DNA of 64,000 nt, taken from Pyrenopolyporus hunteri (Eukaryota > Ascomycota > Sordariomycetes > Xylariales > Hypoxylaceae). The stretch's first letter is position 1. The number at the start of each line of letters is the position of its first letter. The notes below the pieces were generated by a model, which was given only the letters and a program-made list of their open reading frames with translations, made no database searches and was not told the DNA's origin. A program made the position numbers and the translations under genes. Shown one piece after another: positions 10,795-24,321 of this stretch. The stretch is taken from the NCBI GenBank assembly GCA_902806595.1, contig CADCXC010000037.1:434001-498000 (forward strand), read 5' to 3'.

Positions 10795-12185
10795 TATTTT
10801 ATTACCTTAGCGTTTTTAGGGGGGTTAACTAAACCGTATATATATGGTTTAAAAGAATGAGCGGTTTAAAAAAATAAATGGAAAAGTTCGAATAAAAAAA
10901 ATTTATACGTTAAATTATATTAAACTATTTATTAAAAACTTAACGTATATATTAAAAAAAAACGTTTTTTATATTAAACGTATTTTTTTTTAAAACGTTT
11001 TAATAAAATTAAACGGTTTAATTTAAATTAAATTATTTAATTTAAATTAAATCGTTTAATTTTAATATACGTATATATATTTTTAATATACGTATACGTA
11101 TATATATATATATATTTAAATATATAAAAATAAAAATAAAAAAATATAATTTCTATAATTTTTTATAAAAATTATATTTTTTTTTTTTTTCGTATATTTT
11201 TAAATTATAAATATTTCACTTTTTATTATATTTAAATTTTAAATTACGATTTACGTTACATTAATTTAATTAATTAATTTACGAATTTATTAAATTAATT
11301 ATAAAAGTTTACGATTACGCGTATAAATTTTAATATAATATTAAAATATATATATATTTAATAAATAAATATATATTATTATATTTTTTTAAAAATTAAA
11401 ATTAAATATTTAAAATAATTAAAATAATTAAAATAAATCGATGTAATTAATACGATTAATATAATTCGTAATAATTAAAATAATTAATTAAATTAAATTA
11501 AATTAAATTAAATAATTTTAATTAAATTAAACGGTTTTAAATTTTTAAAATATTTAAAAAAATAAACTTTTATTCGATTAAATTATATATATATAATTTA
11601 TTTAATTAAACGATATTTAAACGGTTTTTTTAATTAAACGTTCGAAATAAATAAAATATATAATATTTAAACGATATATATATTACGTATTAAATAAACG
11701 GTTTAATTTTTATAATTTTAAATTAATAAACGATTTAATTAATTAAATAATATATATATTAAAAAATTAAATTAAATTAAATATATACCGTTTAATTAAT
11801 TTTTTTTAAAACGTTAAAATACGTTTATATAAAATTTATATATAATTTTTATTATAATTATAAATTAAAATTTTATAAATTTTTTTTATATTTATAAATC
11901 GCGTTAAATAATATATTATATTAATTTAATATTAAATTATTTTTTACGATTTATAAATATAAAATTTTTTTTTAAAATAATTCGAAATAAAATATATTTT
12001 TTTACGATTAAAATTATTTATATATTTTTTTTTTTCGAATTAATTTTATTTATTAAAATTATTAATATAATTCGATTATAAAATTATTATACGACTTATT
12101 TTATTATCGAATAACGCGAACGTATACGTATACTTCGAAAAATTAAAAAAAATCAAAATTTACTATATAATAAATCTCTAAATAG
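10795..12185. other. Extreme AT-rich block, RIP-like, with cytosines kept almost only in CpG
   Basis: About 1.4 kb of roughly 90% A+T interrupts DNA of near-balanced composition. There is no open frame of note on either strand. By hand count over 10981-12120, about 40 of about 47 cytosines on the + strand are followed by G; very few CpA, CpT or CpC remain, and few G outside CpG, so the pattern holds on both strands. The block includes near-palindromic A/T stretches (for example 11011-11056) and homopolymer runs. Composition and sharp borders suggest a repeat destroyed by C-to-T mutation (RIP). The parent element cannot be recognised. Confidence 0.85.
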
Positions 12186-12668
12186 CTTCAATTTCATTGA
12201 AAGGTTTAATTCCACCTAAAACAACGCTAAACCTTAAATAGTATAGAAGGGCTACAAGACCCACTCGTAAATCTTACCCATCCCACCATAGTATGCGGAG
12301 GGATAAGCGGCACATCCGTGGAGGTTAATTTGACGCTTTTTCCATTTTAAGCACAGGGTATCTGATGACAGACATGGGTGACATTCATTGATCCTGGTCT
12401 TGGCGTTAGGGTACGGCTGGAGATAGGTTGGGTTACCTAAGGGTATCCACGTATCTGTGTAGCCTTCGAAAGCTTACTAACTCTTTGGTGGCTGAGAGAG
12501 AGAGTTCAAAAGTTGGAGCCTTGTATCCGACGCACGAGCCACATCAGCCTGTTTGCCAACTCAATCTCTAAGGAAAGTGATGTGCGGCTTCGACGCGACC
12601 CCGTAAAAACCGACATTTCGCAAACCGTACTTGAAGCTCAAGTTTCCATACCCATCCCGCCCGTCGTC

Positions 12669-13852
12669 ATGCCTCCGCGACTAAACATTCCGCCAGTTAC
12701 CCGTGTGGTGCTCGTGGTCTTGCTCCTGCAGTCCGTCCTGAGTGCTGCGGTGCGCTACCGTCAGTGGTCCGCACATTCGGAGATCGTCGTCGAATGGCTT
12801 ACCCTAATACCACAACTGTCGCTATTCTATCCCTGGACCTTCCTGACGGCTACGCTAGTCGAAAATAATATCTTCACGCTGGCCATTGCCGGACTTACTC
12901 TCTACAATGGAGGGAGGTATCTAGAACGGGCCTGGTCCTCCAGGGAATTCGCCAAGTTCCTCCTCGTGGCGTCCCTGATTCCCAATACCTTAACTTTCCT
13001 CGTTCTCGTCACCCTATTCACCATTACTAGGAATGAAAGTTGGACGTGAGTTTTTACTTCCCGAGATAGAGTCCTCCGGCATGGAGCCACGAATAGGTCA
13101 AGGTACTGACAGAGGGGTAATCTAGACTGACGACTATTGCTGGCACGATACCGCTCCAGATTTCGTTTCTTGTCGCATTCAGCCAACTCGTTCCAGCGCA
13201 TACCGTCACTCTCTTCCGGGGCGTTCTGTCTCTGCGCGTACCGCGCTTCCCCCTGATCTACATCGGCGTCGTCGCTCTGTTGTCGCTGACACCGTTACTT
13301 ACAAGCGCTTCTCTATTTCTTTCCATATTCGGCCTACTTGCGAGTTGGACTTACCTACGCTTCTACAAAACCATCTTCCCGGATCTCGATTCTTCGCAGC
13401 CGACTTCGATGCGCGGGGATGCGAGCGAGGCCTTCGCCTTTGCCGAGTTCTTTCCCGGGCCTGTCAAGCCGTTCGTCGCGGCAATTACGGAGCCGATTTT
13501 CAATTTGCTGGTAGCAATGAGGATATGCACCCCTTTCTCGCAAGCCGATATCTCTGCGGCGCAAAGCGGCAATTTCATACAGCGTACTGCTCATGGAGGT
13601 GTCAGGGCTGAAGCGGAGAGACGGAGGGCATTGGCTCTGAAGGTTCTTGATCAACGACTCCATGCCGCGACCGCGGGAACTAGCGGCGGTTCACGGAGTC
13701 AATCGCAACCTCCTGCCCAGCCGAGTGGTTCCACGGTGCACACGCAACCTCAGACGAGCGCTCAGGCCGCGATGACATCACAACCAACCGCGGTGTTGGG
13801 GGAGACGAACTACAACCCTGACCAAGATCATATCGAAAAAGACGACTCGTAA
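12669..13852 (+). CDS. TMEM115/rhomboid-like Golgi membrane protein
   Basis: Exons 12669-13045 and 13126-13852 (intron 80 nt, donor GTGAGT, acceptor TCTAG) give 367 aa. The N-terminus MPPRLNIPPVTRVVLVVLLL opens a series of hydrophobic segments (about six). The protein has the family signature of a short loop with YPWTFLTATLVENNIFTL followed by YNGGRYLERAW. After the intron come FRGVLSLRVPRFPLIYIGVV and further TM helices, then a conserved amphipathic piece (FAEFFPGPVKPF). The cytoplasmic tail is Ser/Gln-rich. This matches TMEM115 (the DUF1751 family), a rhomboid-fold protein of the Golgi linked to retrograde transport in animals; no catalytic Ser/His motif is evident, so it is probably not a protease. 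The frame is also open upstream to 12513, but 12669 gives the family-like start. Confidence 0.88.
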
Positions 13853-16800
13853 AACGTTTCGTGTTCTATGGGGTCGCAGGGGGAACCCCTGTTATTTGGA
13901 TCTCGAAATACCCCTTGCCCTATATATCCGAATGCGTGTGTATTTCTACAATGGGAGCACTTGCGAGTTCGGAGTCGGCATTAGAGGTTGAGGCATATGG
14001 GTTTTTGGGCCTGAGGGTGGAATATTAACGATCGAGTAATGCCAGAGGTCTGGCTATACCGAATTCCACGGGATAGCCAGATAGCTGCTGGGTCTACTTT
14101 GACTGTCCCCCTATACACTGTGGTTTACTCTCATCTGGATTTGTTGAGGGATCGCAACTCGAGTCCGGCGTTCGACACTGTATGTCAGTTTTCACAATAG
14201 ATATAATATCAACTCTGCGTAACGTTTGGATAATACGCCGCATCTATATTATATACCTACCTACGCCTCTCCCCCCCTCCCCAACACGCATCTTTTTGGC
14301 GATATTCAGCGCCGTTCGGACAGCGAGTGTTGCCTTCGTTCGGCATGTACCGCGTTGAATACGCATCCGAGCTAAACACTATTTTCTTCGAGGATGAAGG
14401 ATTGAGAAGGTAAAGGGGGATGTAGGCGCGTATGGGATGGTCTATATCCACAGGTAAATAGGTACCCGTCAAGCATTATAATTCGATACTGTTACCATTC
14501 AGATCGGTGGCTTTTGTGACGAAAGGGAGCAACCACTAAATAGTGCCCCCACATCCATAGTAAAAGTAAAGTCGGTCTAAACTCATGTCTCGCCTAACAG
14601 AATTACCGAACACAAGGCGAGTGAGCGAACCTTAGGTCTCAGATGATTTATAAATAATAAGAGGTATCCTACAGTACCTACATACATACATACCTACGTG
14701 TATAGCGAGTATCCGACTTCTACGAATCCAAGAAGGCTTCTCTTGTGTAATAGCTCGGCCCACATACCTACATAAGTTGCCGGATGTCAGGTAAAGCTAT
14801 GTAACATCTTCCGGTGGCTTACATGGCACATCTATTATATGAGACCTTCGTATTGGGTTGGTGAGCGACATGCAGTTATACATACATCTAATGCATGTGT
14901 GCAATACATGTCATCATAGGTACCTAGGTACTCATGCATTGATGTGCCTTGTATATTAGGGTACGTACATGTAGGTATTCGCCTTAAACTCGGGGTTGTC
15001 AGTCGAACTGCGGCGTCGACGGAAGGGTTGTGGCTTGCTTAGATCATCGCCGTCACACCCAAGGTCGCACCCAAAGTGGCTTGTGCTGTACGTCAATTTG
15101 GGGAAACCTCAAACAGGCACAAATTGTCTCATCATAATCAGTTTGTTGCACTGCATTTGAGTAGAACCGGATCGGCTGCGCACATGTGTCCACGTATCGC
15201 TCGAGTTGAGTTCCACGGCTCCTATCCCCGAAACCATTCAGATCCGTTACATGTGACTTGACGAGGGTGCGAATCGGCAAATCTCACGCTTGCGGGAGCT
15301 ACGGACCCAGTACTTAACCTACCTGGTAACTTGTATGCTACGTATATGCTCAGGTCATGTATTGTACATGTTTATTGTACATGTTCTGAAAGGAAAAGAC
15401 GCTTACGGGCTTGTCCTCTCAAACGTTTCGATCCGTACAAACCCCTGTACGCCCCAAATCCTTTCCGTCGTCCGCCTACTGCGTAAGTTACGCCGTGCTA
15501 CTAGCATCTCAGCTCGCATCGCCCCTGGTGGTGGTGGTGGTAGCAGTGGAACCTGGAACAGCCCTCTTTCCCTCCCTCTTCCTCTCCCTCTCCCTCTCCC
15601 GCTCCCGGTCACCTTGCCCTACCCACGAGTTTACTAAAACAAGACGGGCCTGTTTCGATCCTTATTCCTCCTTCTTTAAGGAAGCGAATGCGACGAACCA
15701 ACACATTGATCTATGGATCTGCCTATTTTGTACAGTTCCTCGACAACACCAACAAGTCCTGCTCGCCCACCGGTCGGCCGGTGAATGTCGTCGAGTCCTC
15801 CGTTGACTGGCCCAGCTTTTTCACGAAGTTGCAGTATGAGGTTGCAGATTGCGGGAATATAAGCGCCAGCGACGGGGGGAGATCATTTGGCCTGATCTCC
15901 TTACTCCCACGGCAAAAGGTGTTGTCATCTTCGTCCTCGCAACCGAGAAAGTGACGAGACGGGTGACTGACTATTACGAAGCGACCAAGGCTGAATTTTA
16001 CCTAAAGGGCGAGGTCAGAATGTTGGTGTACGCGGTGCAACCTGCCGCCTATGTAGGTATCGTTCTGACTTGCAGCTTGGCCTATGCTGGGCCATTCCAT
16101 AATCCCCCGGCTGCCACCATCGTGAGTCCACGAGCGATGGGTGATGAGAAAGCGCTTGCAGTTTTACCTTCTCGGATACATATCACATAAGTATGCGCGT
16201 GCACATGGGGCTACACCAGCACATATGTAGGTAACCTACCTGGCCTGCCCGGCTAGCTTATACCTACCTGTATACTGTACGCTACCTACCAACTTGGTAC
16301 GTGATATACCTATATCCGGAGGTGTGCTGGGCGGCCCAGGTGTGCGTACCCTTGTGCACCATCATCATATTACCTACCACTACCTACCTACCTGGTATGT
16401 AAGGATGTAGGTATATATTTACTAAACCTCCACTCACACGGGCGGTAGGGTTGATCTGTATCTGGAGGTACTATGTATGGCACGTCAACCGTACCGGTCG
16501 CTGCTGACTTGGCGAATAATAGCCACGCAACCAACGGCTGCATATGCATGAGATGCAGCACACATACCTAGCGCTTCGTACCTTTGTAACTGCTGTATGC
16601 AGTATCAATACGCAGTACCAATACGCAGTACGCTCGTTCTACTGGGCTCGGTTTAATCTTGGCTGGGCTCCTACTACTCAGACTAATAATACCAACCTAG
16701 GTAAGGTAATGAAGGGCTGGACCGAAGTGAAGTAGCACCAGTTGACGGTATTGAACCTGCATAAGAGTGTACATATTAATGTACGTACATTCATATCAGA

Positions 16801-19800
16801 CCTATGCCACCCGTACCTATATACTTACATGTAGGTACCTACGTACCTCATACATAAAAAAGGGAAATGGCAAAAGTCACGCCGGCTAGGTACGAAGCCC
16901 CCCCCTCGAACTTGTCCCCCGCCCCCTGCCACCCGCCCACACAACACGCACACACCCCTTCTCCCGTTTGCCCACTCTTTTATTAACCTCCCTCTCTTCT
17001 TTTCCTGGGGCGCTTCGAACTAACTAACCCATCGTGCAACCATGCTGCAGTGTCCTCCGTCCACTCCCTCTCCTTTGCCAGATCCCAGCACCCACTCCCC
17101 GTGGACGCTTATGCCGGGCAATCACATATTGCATGCGTTATGTACTGCGTGCAGGTTGCGGGAGAAAGCTTCCCTTTGACTGCCTGACGATGACGATCAC
17201 ACAATTGGTGATTAACCAACCGGCCATCTTCCAAATGATCAGTCAATCTAAGTAGATTATCGAAAGGCGACGACCCTGGCCTCCCAACTCACGAACCCCC
17301 CCGTCGGAGGGGGGAATCCTTCTGGGAGCGGTTTACCGATTACTAAACTCCACTTCCTCGGACTTGCTGTTCCAAGACTACTATGTACATATAACTCTAC
17401 TACCTTATTTACTATTTACCTGCGTAGGTAGGTGTAGGCACTATATCCTATAATGTGGATACCTAAGTGCGTCGCATAAAAGGGGGTACGAAGGTACGTG
17501 ATGATTTCATGGTGGTCCCGAGGGCTACACTCTGATAGGACGTCGACCGGCCGAGTTCCTCTGCGTATCTGTGTAAGATATGTAGTACATTACATACCTA
17601 GCCTAGTAATGGGAGATCTGAGGCGGAGCAGGCGACAAGGTCGACAGGGAAAAGCCCCGAGGTGATGAAACGAATAAAGTAATTTATTTCAGTATACTTG
17701 AGCAGCCGAAGGATTTCCTTTTGAAGGGCGCTATCACGGAGTAGGCAATAAGCCCCAAACAGCGTGTGCGGTCATCAAGAGATTCCAGCCCCTTCTTATT
17801 ATGACACGTGGGCGTTCTCAAAACGTCTTAGCGCCGACGTCTACACTACCTTAAGAGGAATGATGACTGTGTTATTTTTCCCTCGTTCCCCCCAAATCTT
17901 AGGAAAAAAAAAAAAAAACTGAGTGCCACATTGTCGGTGTTTCTTCACCCTCGATCTTCGGGAGATGACGAGATTGGTTGCTTGGCTATTTCCACCTCAA
18001 TTTCCCTGCTGACACAACCCGGCAGCCAAAACCCATAATAGCCTCATAAGCCGTTTTTGTTGTTCGGGTTTCCCTTTCTCTATGTACGAGGTTGCTAATT
18101 ATGTGTCTGCCACCGGCGCCATCGTCATTTAGGCCCATGAAATCCAAGTGGCGTATTTCCCCGCAGGTTTTGTTGATGCTTTAACACCTAGATAGGCTCG
18201 GGAACGGGATGATCTGGACGAGCTTCTGCATGATTTGCAGTGACGAAAACTCGGCAATGGCGACTAAACTGATATGCTGGTGGCCCACTGTCTCGACTCG
18301 ACCAATGTCATTACCTTACCTTTGTCCGACGCGACAGGCTGAAGGGAACGCGGATCCTTAACGTTAATGACCACTGACCGGGCCTCTGCGACGCCTAACG
18401 GTATCTAATAACCCGCGCTCGTAAAACTCCAATACCTAGGTAATTGACGTTAGCTAGCCGTACGAGTAGATGCGTGGCCATGGCCTATGCGCCTGACAGG
18501 TTAAGTCAAAACATCGGAATAGTGGAAACCCAAAAAGATCAGCTTTAGCTCTCTTGGGTAATTTTGCTATTATGCGTCAGACCTCTTTGCGAGATTGGCT
18601 TCGATGAGGATAAATACTCCGACACAAGAGATAAGCGTTCCTCGAGATTTAAATTGCTCTGCTTGGGGGGTTCCTCTGCGTACCTACCCTACCTTACCGT
18701 ACCTATGCTACGTAACTTTGAAGGCAACGAGGATGTGTGGGTTTACACCAATATATCCACACATAGTACGTACCTACATACCTACATACCTCATACGTAG
18801 ATGAGGGAGGGGAGTGAGAGTAGTGGGTGTGAGATTAACAATGTCGAGATATACTATTATGACCAAATCCACACGCCCCCCCTTTCCATAACCCCCCTAC
18901 AGAACCCACCCACCCTTGCCTTCCAAGTAACCCTCCTCTGGGGCTCGCCCATGCCAAGCGGCAAGGTAAGAGCGAATCCGTCCGAGCCGCTACGACCGGC
19001 GGCGATTGACCAAATTTGTACTTGTTTCGGAACATTCGCCGCTATTTCGCCCAAGTCTCGAGGAGGTAACCATCCCGTACCTTTCCCCTTCTTCCTTGCA
19101 GGAACCATCGTTGCAGAGTTTGGTTTTAATAAAGGTTTACAGGTACCCTCTACCAACGTGGCCCAGCCACAGCCGCCGTCCCCAGCTTAAGCCCACATTT
19201 AAGTCTCTTGTCCAAAATGCGCAGAACTCGCAATCTCGCATTCGACGACGGCGACGGCGACGGCTGCAGCAACCAAAATACAAAGTCGGGCAACCGTTTT
19301 AATTAGTAGAAAGTTTGCGGAAACTATATTTTAAGCGCATGGGCCCTAGTGGTGACGCAGCCGAAGACGAGCCAAACAACGGGAGGGAAAAGTCTGTCTC
19401 TCCCGGGGACGAGGGTTAGACGACGAAGGTCCATAGTGTTATACTATACACTAATGCGCATTCTAATAAAAGGTACCTAGGTAAGCATCGAGCACGTTGA
19501 CCACGGTAGCTACCTAATTCTAACATAGGTACCATGCCTTAGACCCGACGCTACGTTTATTTTAGGCGAAATATGATAAACACAAAGTTAAGTTTTTTTT
19601 TTTTAATGGCGTTCTAGTAAGACGAACGCACGCACATGCGTAGGTAGGTACGAAGTATAACAACATACACAGGTAAACAAATAATAGGTAATTTAGGGTG
19701 CGAAGGAACAGCTAGTAAGGGTCTAGTATGTGTATATACCCACATACGCAGGATACGCAGGTTGGTAGGCTCAGGAACCCAAAGGTATGGGGAACTTTAG

Positions 19801-20581
19801 AGCTAGACCGAGAGAAGAATCGGCCCCGTATTACCTGCACGTCTTAGAAGGCCCACATATACCACAGTGTACTTCTGGGCTACCTGTCTCTAGTCGACTT
19901 CCAGGTTTAGGAACTCTTAACCCTCGCCCCACCTGTACTCCCTAGCTCCTTCCATATCTCTCGTGGGTTAGGGTAGCTGCGAATTGCCCATCGAAATCCT
20001 CCTTGGGCCGTCTTCCTAACTCTTCTTCTCTTCCCGTCCAGCCTCTCCACCGCTTATTCTCCCCTCCCCCTTCCAAGCAATAGGCCTTCAGGAACGAGAT
20101 TGAGCCTCATACTCCCCGTCTTCCCTTCTCTTCACTCAGACTTTCTGAGTCGTCGCTTGTCGACGGCGCCCCGGCTTATTCTGTCGCATCCCAGGTACAT
20201 TGCCGCTGCTTGGTGTGTACATATAGCGGCAGGTCTTAAGCGCTGTTGTTCCGGCTGAAGCCATCATCTATCTTATTCTCTACGCAGTTGCGACACTTGG
20301 TCCTCCCACGACAGCAATCTTCGCACCGGCAATTTATCTCGTCTCGACAGTCTCGACATTGCGCAATAACCCGCCATATTTGTTGTCACTTTTACAAGAT
20401 CTCCCCCGTCATCTATTTTTATGTACTGTCTATCCGTATAGATTCGTCGCAACCAAGTTCTCCGCACTGCAAGGCTTTGCCCCGGTTTGTCTCGTGTTGG
20501 ACTTTAAAAAAAAAAAAAAAGCTCGAATCTCCTCCCGAAAGCCTCGCTATAGCGAATTTTCTTAACACGTAGAGAAGCCCT
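13853..20581. other. Long gene-poor region
   Basis: 6.7 kb with only short, unrelated open frames. It contains dispersed TACCTAGG-type motifs (14915, 16830, 18436, 19472), a pyrimidine run near 15570-15610, a C6/G6 hairpin at 17296-17314 and A/T homopolymers (17905, 19593). The last several hundred bases, rich in C and T, are probably the promoter and long 5' leader of the CYC8 gene. I see no transposase, reverse transcriptase or RNA gene. Confidence 0.55.
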
Positions 20582-23574
20582 ATGGCAAACCACCATCCAT
20601 CGCCGCAAATGGCCATGCAAATACAGCATCATGGCCCGCCGGTGCCCCCCCCTCCTCCTCCAGGGCCGGCCCAAGGCGCCCAGTGGTCTCCGTCGCGACA
20701 TATCGTAGCAGTTAACGAAGCGCTATGGATGCAGATTGGTGAGTGAGATAGCGAATTTTCATTCGGCTTGTACAGCCAATTGACAACATCCTATAGGCAG
20801 CTTCTCTGAGCTTCTTGGCAATTTGGACGACGCCATGCTTGCCTACGAGCACGCCTTGAACGCGAATCCAAACTCGATCCCGGCTATGAACGCCATCAGT
20901 CTAATTCTTCGAACGCGCGAAGATTTCCATAAGGCGGTAGAGTACTTGCAAGCCATACTGAAGATAGATGCCAACAACGGCGAAGTCTGGGGTAGTTTAG
21001 GTATATACCCAACTTACACATGTACGCGCATCGACGAGACTAACACCTATATCCAGGCCATTGTTACCTCATGATGGACGACCTGCAGCAGGCATACGCC
21101 GCCTACCAATCGGCCCTGGTCAATCTACCGAACCCCAAGGTAAGAGTTGTTCTCGAACGTCCCCCCTTTTTATCTATTTGGCTAACACACAACAGGAGCC
21201 CAAACTCTGGTATGGCATAGGAATTTTGTATGATCGATACGGATCTCTCGATCATGCCGAGGAAGCCTTTTCGCAAGTTATGCAGATGCAGCCCGATTTC
21301 GAAAAGGCCAACGAGATATATTTTCGACTGGGTATAATATACAAGCAGCAATCTAAATACGGCCCAAGTCTAGAGGTAACCCGTCAAATCAGTGCGCGTT
21401 CGCTTATCCTCTCTAACCCGACGTAGTGTTTTAAGTACATCGTAAACTCGCCGCCGCCGCCATTAACCGAAGAAGATATCTGGTTCCAAATCGGACATGT
21501 TCATGAACAGCAAAAAGACGTAAGCGCGATCCAACCTTTATTTCCTGAGTTAGCTGCTGAATAATCATGTAGTATGACAGCGCCAAAGCCGCTTATATGA
21601 GGGTTCTTGAACGCGACCCTAACCACGCTAAAGTGCTGCAGCAGCTCGGCTGGCTTCACCATCAGCAAAGTAGCAGTTTCCAGACCCAGGAACGTGCGAT
21701 CGAATATCTAGAAAAATCGGTAGCTGCAGGTGGGTAATCCTAGAGGCTTAGGTCGACGAGATTTGTGCGTTTCTAATTCACACGTGGCAGACAATAACGA
21801 CGCTCAAAGCTGGTACCTCCTTGGCCGTTGTTATATGTCACAGCAGAAGTATCCTAAGGCGTACGAAGCGTATCAGCAGGCTGTGTATCGTGACGGTCGT
21901 AACCCAACTTTCTGGTGCTCCATTGGTGTGCTCTATTACCAGATCAATCAATACCGGGATGCGTTGGACGCATATTCCAGAGCGATACGCTTGAACCCGT
22001 ACATTTCGGAAGTTTGGTATGACTTAGGCACATTGGTAAGTTTCGTTTGCTGCTTCTACAGGTACGACTCCGCTGACGAACGGTTCTAGTATGAGTCTTG
22101 CAACAATCAGATCAACGATGCCCTCGACGCATATCAAAGAGCCGCCGAATTGGATCCGACTAACCCTCATATAAAAGCCCGGCTTCAGCTTCTACGAGCT
22201 GGCCAGACTCCGGGAAGTCTCCCGCAGGCCGTACCTACTGATGTTCACCCCCAATCTTATGGAGCTCAGGGGCCTCAAGCGCCCCCATGGACCGGTTCCG
22301 CGCCGATGCAGCAGTCCGGACCTGGTCCTCATAGGCCACCGCCGGGTCCCGCCGCGGCAAACGGCTGGGGCCAAAGAACGAGTGATATCAACCCGCCGCA
22401 ACCGCCCAACCCCTACGAGCAACGGGAGCCCTTTCGTGGTCCGGCGCCTCCGCTCCCACGACAGCCCAGCCCTAGGCAGGAGATGAGGCAATACGGTGAG
22501 TCGAACCGCCCGGGCCCGGCACCAATCCGAAGGGGTCCTTCGCCGGGGCCCCCAACGCAATACGCCCCTCCCCCAGGGCCGTCGCAGCAGCCTCCCCCAC
22601 CCACCGCGCAAGGCCCGGCTCGAGTTAACAATCCTAATTATACGCCGGCGCCTTCTTCAAATATGGCTCCCACAAATGGCCCACCTAACGGTCCCCCGCC
22701 GCCGCATTCTCTGATGTCTTACCGTAACGGTTCGCCTCGGTCAGAGCCGAGGCCCATTCATGACAACCGCATGCCGTCGCCAAAGTCAGCTTATCCTCAG
22801 CATCAGCCCCCATTCCCCCACCATCAAGAGACGGGAATGCCTGGTAGTATCGAGCCGGGCGTACACCCAAAAGGACCGATGGGCCCTGATTTGCATCGAG
22901 ATCATGACCGGCCATCGTCAGTCGCGTCCAAGAGGATGCGGGAGTGGGAAGATGAGCCCGCTATCAAGAAGCCGGCCAACGAAGAAAACCGGGCTCGTAT
23001 GGAAGATATACGTCACCGCCGCCCATCTACTCCTCCTCGTGATCCCTACCGCCGTTCTCCTGACGCCCACCGCTTCGAAGAACAGCGGCGTATAGAAGAA
23101 CAGCGTCGCGTCGACGATCAAAGACGAGTTGAGGAAATGCGGCGTGCTGACGAGCAACGACATGTCGCTGAAAGCTACCACCCGTCTGACGCCGCCCATC
23201 ACCCGCCAGCCCATTCAATGCCAACCCATCTACCCCCGATGCAGCAAGGCCCTCCCCCAATGCAAGGGTTAATTCATGACGGACCGCAGCCAAGCCCGGC
23301 CCCAAAAGATTACCCCCAAGATGAGCGGCAGAGGCTGGAACACCCGTCCGCTCCTGCTCCGCCGCAGATGAATGAACCCGAACGAGCAGCGAGGAAGATG
23401 GATGTTGACGATGACTACGATGATAGCGGGGAAGAAGAGAAGAAGGTAGGAGTTAACGGGGCGACGTCGGGGCCTAGTTCGGCGTCTGGGGACATGAAGA
23501 ATACGACGACACCCACCAGTGCTAGCATCAACGGAATGATAGGGCCAAACCCGAAGGCGGAGGGAAATGCTTAG
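20582..23574 (+). CDS. CYC8: CYC8/SSN6-type TPR transcriptional corepressor
   Basis: Eight exons: 20582-20738, 20797-21000, 21057-21139, 21196-21375, 21427-21519, 21573-21729, 21791-22035 and 22090-23574, giving 867 aa. All seven introns are 50-61 nt with GT-AG ends. The N-terminus has a Pro run, then about ten tetratricopeptide repeats (for example AMLAYEHALNANPNSIPAMN, AEEAFSQVMQMQPDFEKAN, AYEAYQQAVYRDGRNPTFW, ALDAYSRAIRLNPYISEVW). The C-terminal half is Pro/Gln-rich with a charged RRIEEQRRVDDQRRVEEMRR region and an acidic DVDDDYDDSGEEEKK segment. TPR order and tail match Ssn6/Cyc8, which with Tup1 forms the general corepressor recruited by DNA-binding repressors. The nearest gene downstream is uL3; nothing suggests co-regulation. 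Confidence 0.95.
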
Positions 23575-23750
23575 TCTGTATGGTTCTACCAATGAATGCT
23601 GAATGTGGAAACATACCCCCTTTCATTGTTGTTCAGGATTAGTTCGAAGCTGTGTATATCAGTCGTGAAGTTGGCGAGCTGCCCCCTGGTAGATACCGGC
23701 AAGGCGACACCAAGTCTGTCTATCGTTTCCAACGTTTACTTTATCAAACC

Positions 23751-23756
23751 AATAAA
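23751..23756 (+). terminator. Candidate polyadenylation signal AATAAA of CYC8
   Basis: AATAAA lies 177 nt after the CYC8 stop codon, ahead of T-rich sequence. Position is the only evidence. Confidence 0.35.
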
Positions 23757-23846
23757 TCGATATACATTCAACATCTCGTAGATTGTACTCGAGGGCCGTA
23801 ATCTCATCTTATTTTTCTTTGTACGACATGAATTATCCTATGTATA

Positions 23847-23865
23847 TAGGTACCTAGGTACCTAT
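23847..23865. repeat. TACCTAGG-type palindromic motif
   Basis: Reads AGGTACCTAGGTACCT and is self-complementary. It lies between CYC8 and the uL3 gene. Confidence 0.85.
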
Positions 23866-24111
23866 AATATCTTCCGTACAAAGTCCGTAACGACCTACAT
23901 ACCTGTATTGGTACCTAAAGATAGCTTGACCCCTGCCTAGGACGCATCTCGTAAACAAAGCTTGAAGGTTAGCTTTTAGGTTAGGCGGGAGCTAACGGGT
24001 TGGCTCGTGCGCCTAATGCCAGGGATAGGTAACCAACTACCTATGCATAGGCAGTGCAAGGGCAAATTTGAACACATTGACCACCTTCGACAAAGGCGAA
24101 CTGATCTTAAC

Positions 24112-24134
24112 CACGTGACTTAAAATCTAGGGTT
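24112..24134 (+). promoter_or_regulatory. E-box CACGTG plus telobox TAGGGTT upstream of ribosomal protein uL3
   Basis: CACGTG (24112-24117, within CCACGTGACT) and TAGGGTT (24128-24134) lie about 190-210 nt before the uL3 start codon. Cbf1-type E-boxes and Tbf1-type teloboxes are known regulators of ribosomal protein genes in several fungi. Use here is inferred from motif and position. Confidence 0.6.
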
Positions 24135-24321
24135 GCCCGATGTGCTTCCCCCCACATTCGGTTATTTCCCGGGTTTCTCCAACCCACAGGTTTTTGCGGG
24201 CTACCAGAAAAAAAAATTAAGGTCAAGCTTTCTCAATTCGAACAATTTTCTTTACCTCAAACTTCCCACCCACGACCCCATCGATTGAATTCTTCCAACA
24301 ATACACAAGAATCAATCGAAG

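Noticed and set aside
10795..12185. Centromere core or inserted mitochondrial DNA as explanation for the AT block
   Set aside because: The block is only about 1.4 kb, has no mitochondrial gene remnant, and its CpG-only cytosines fit context-dependent C-to-T mutation better. Still untested.
18801..19190. 129-codon + strand frame in the gene-poor region, with overlapping minus-strand frames
   Set aside because: Irregular composition, no domain and no good initiation or splice context. Could only be rescued by transcript or homologue evidence.
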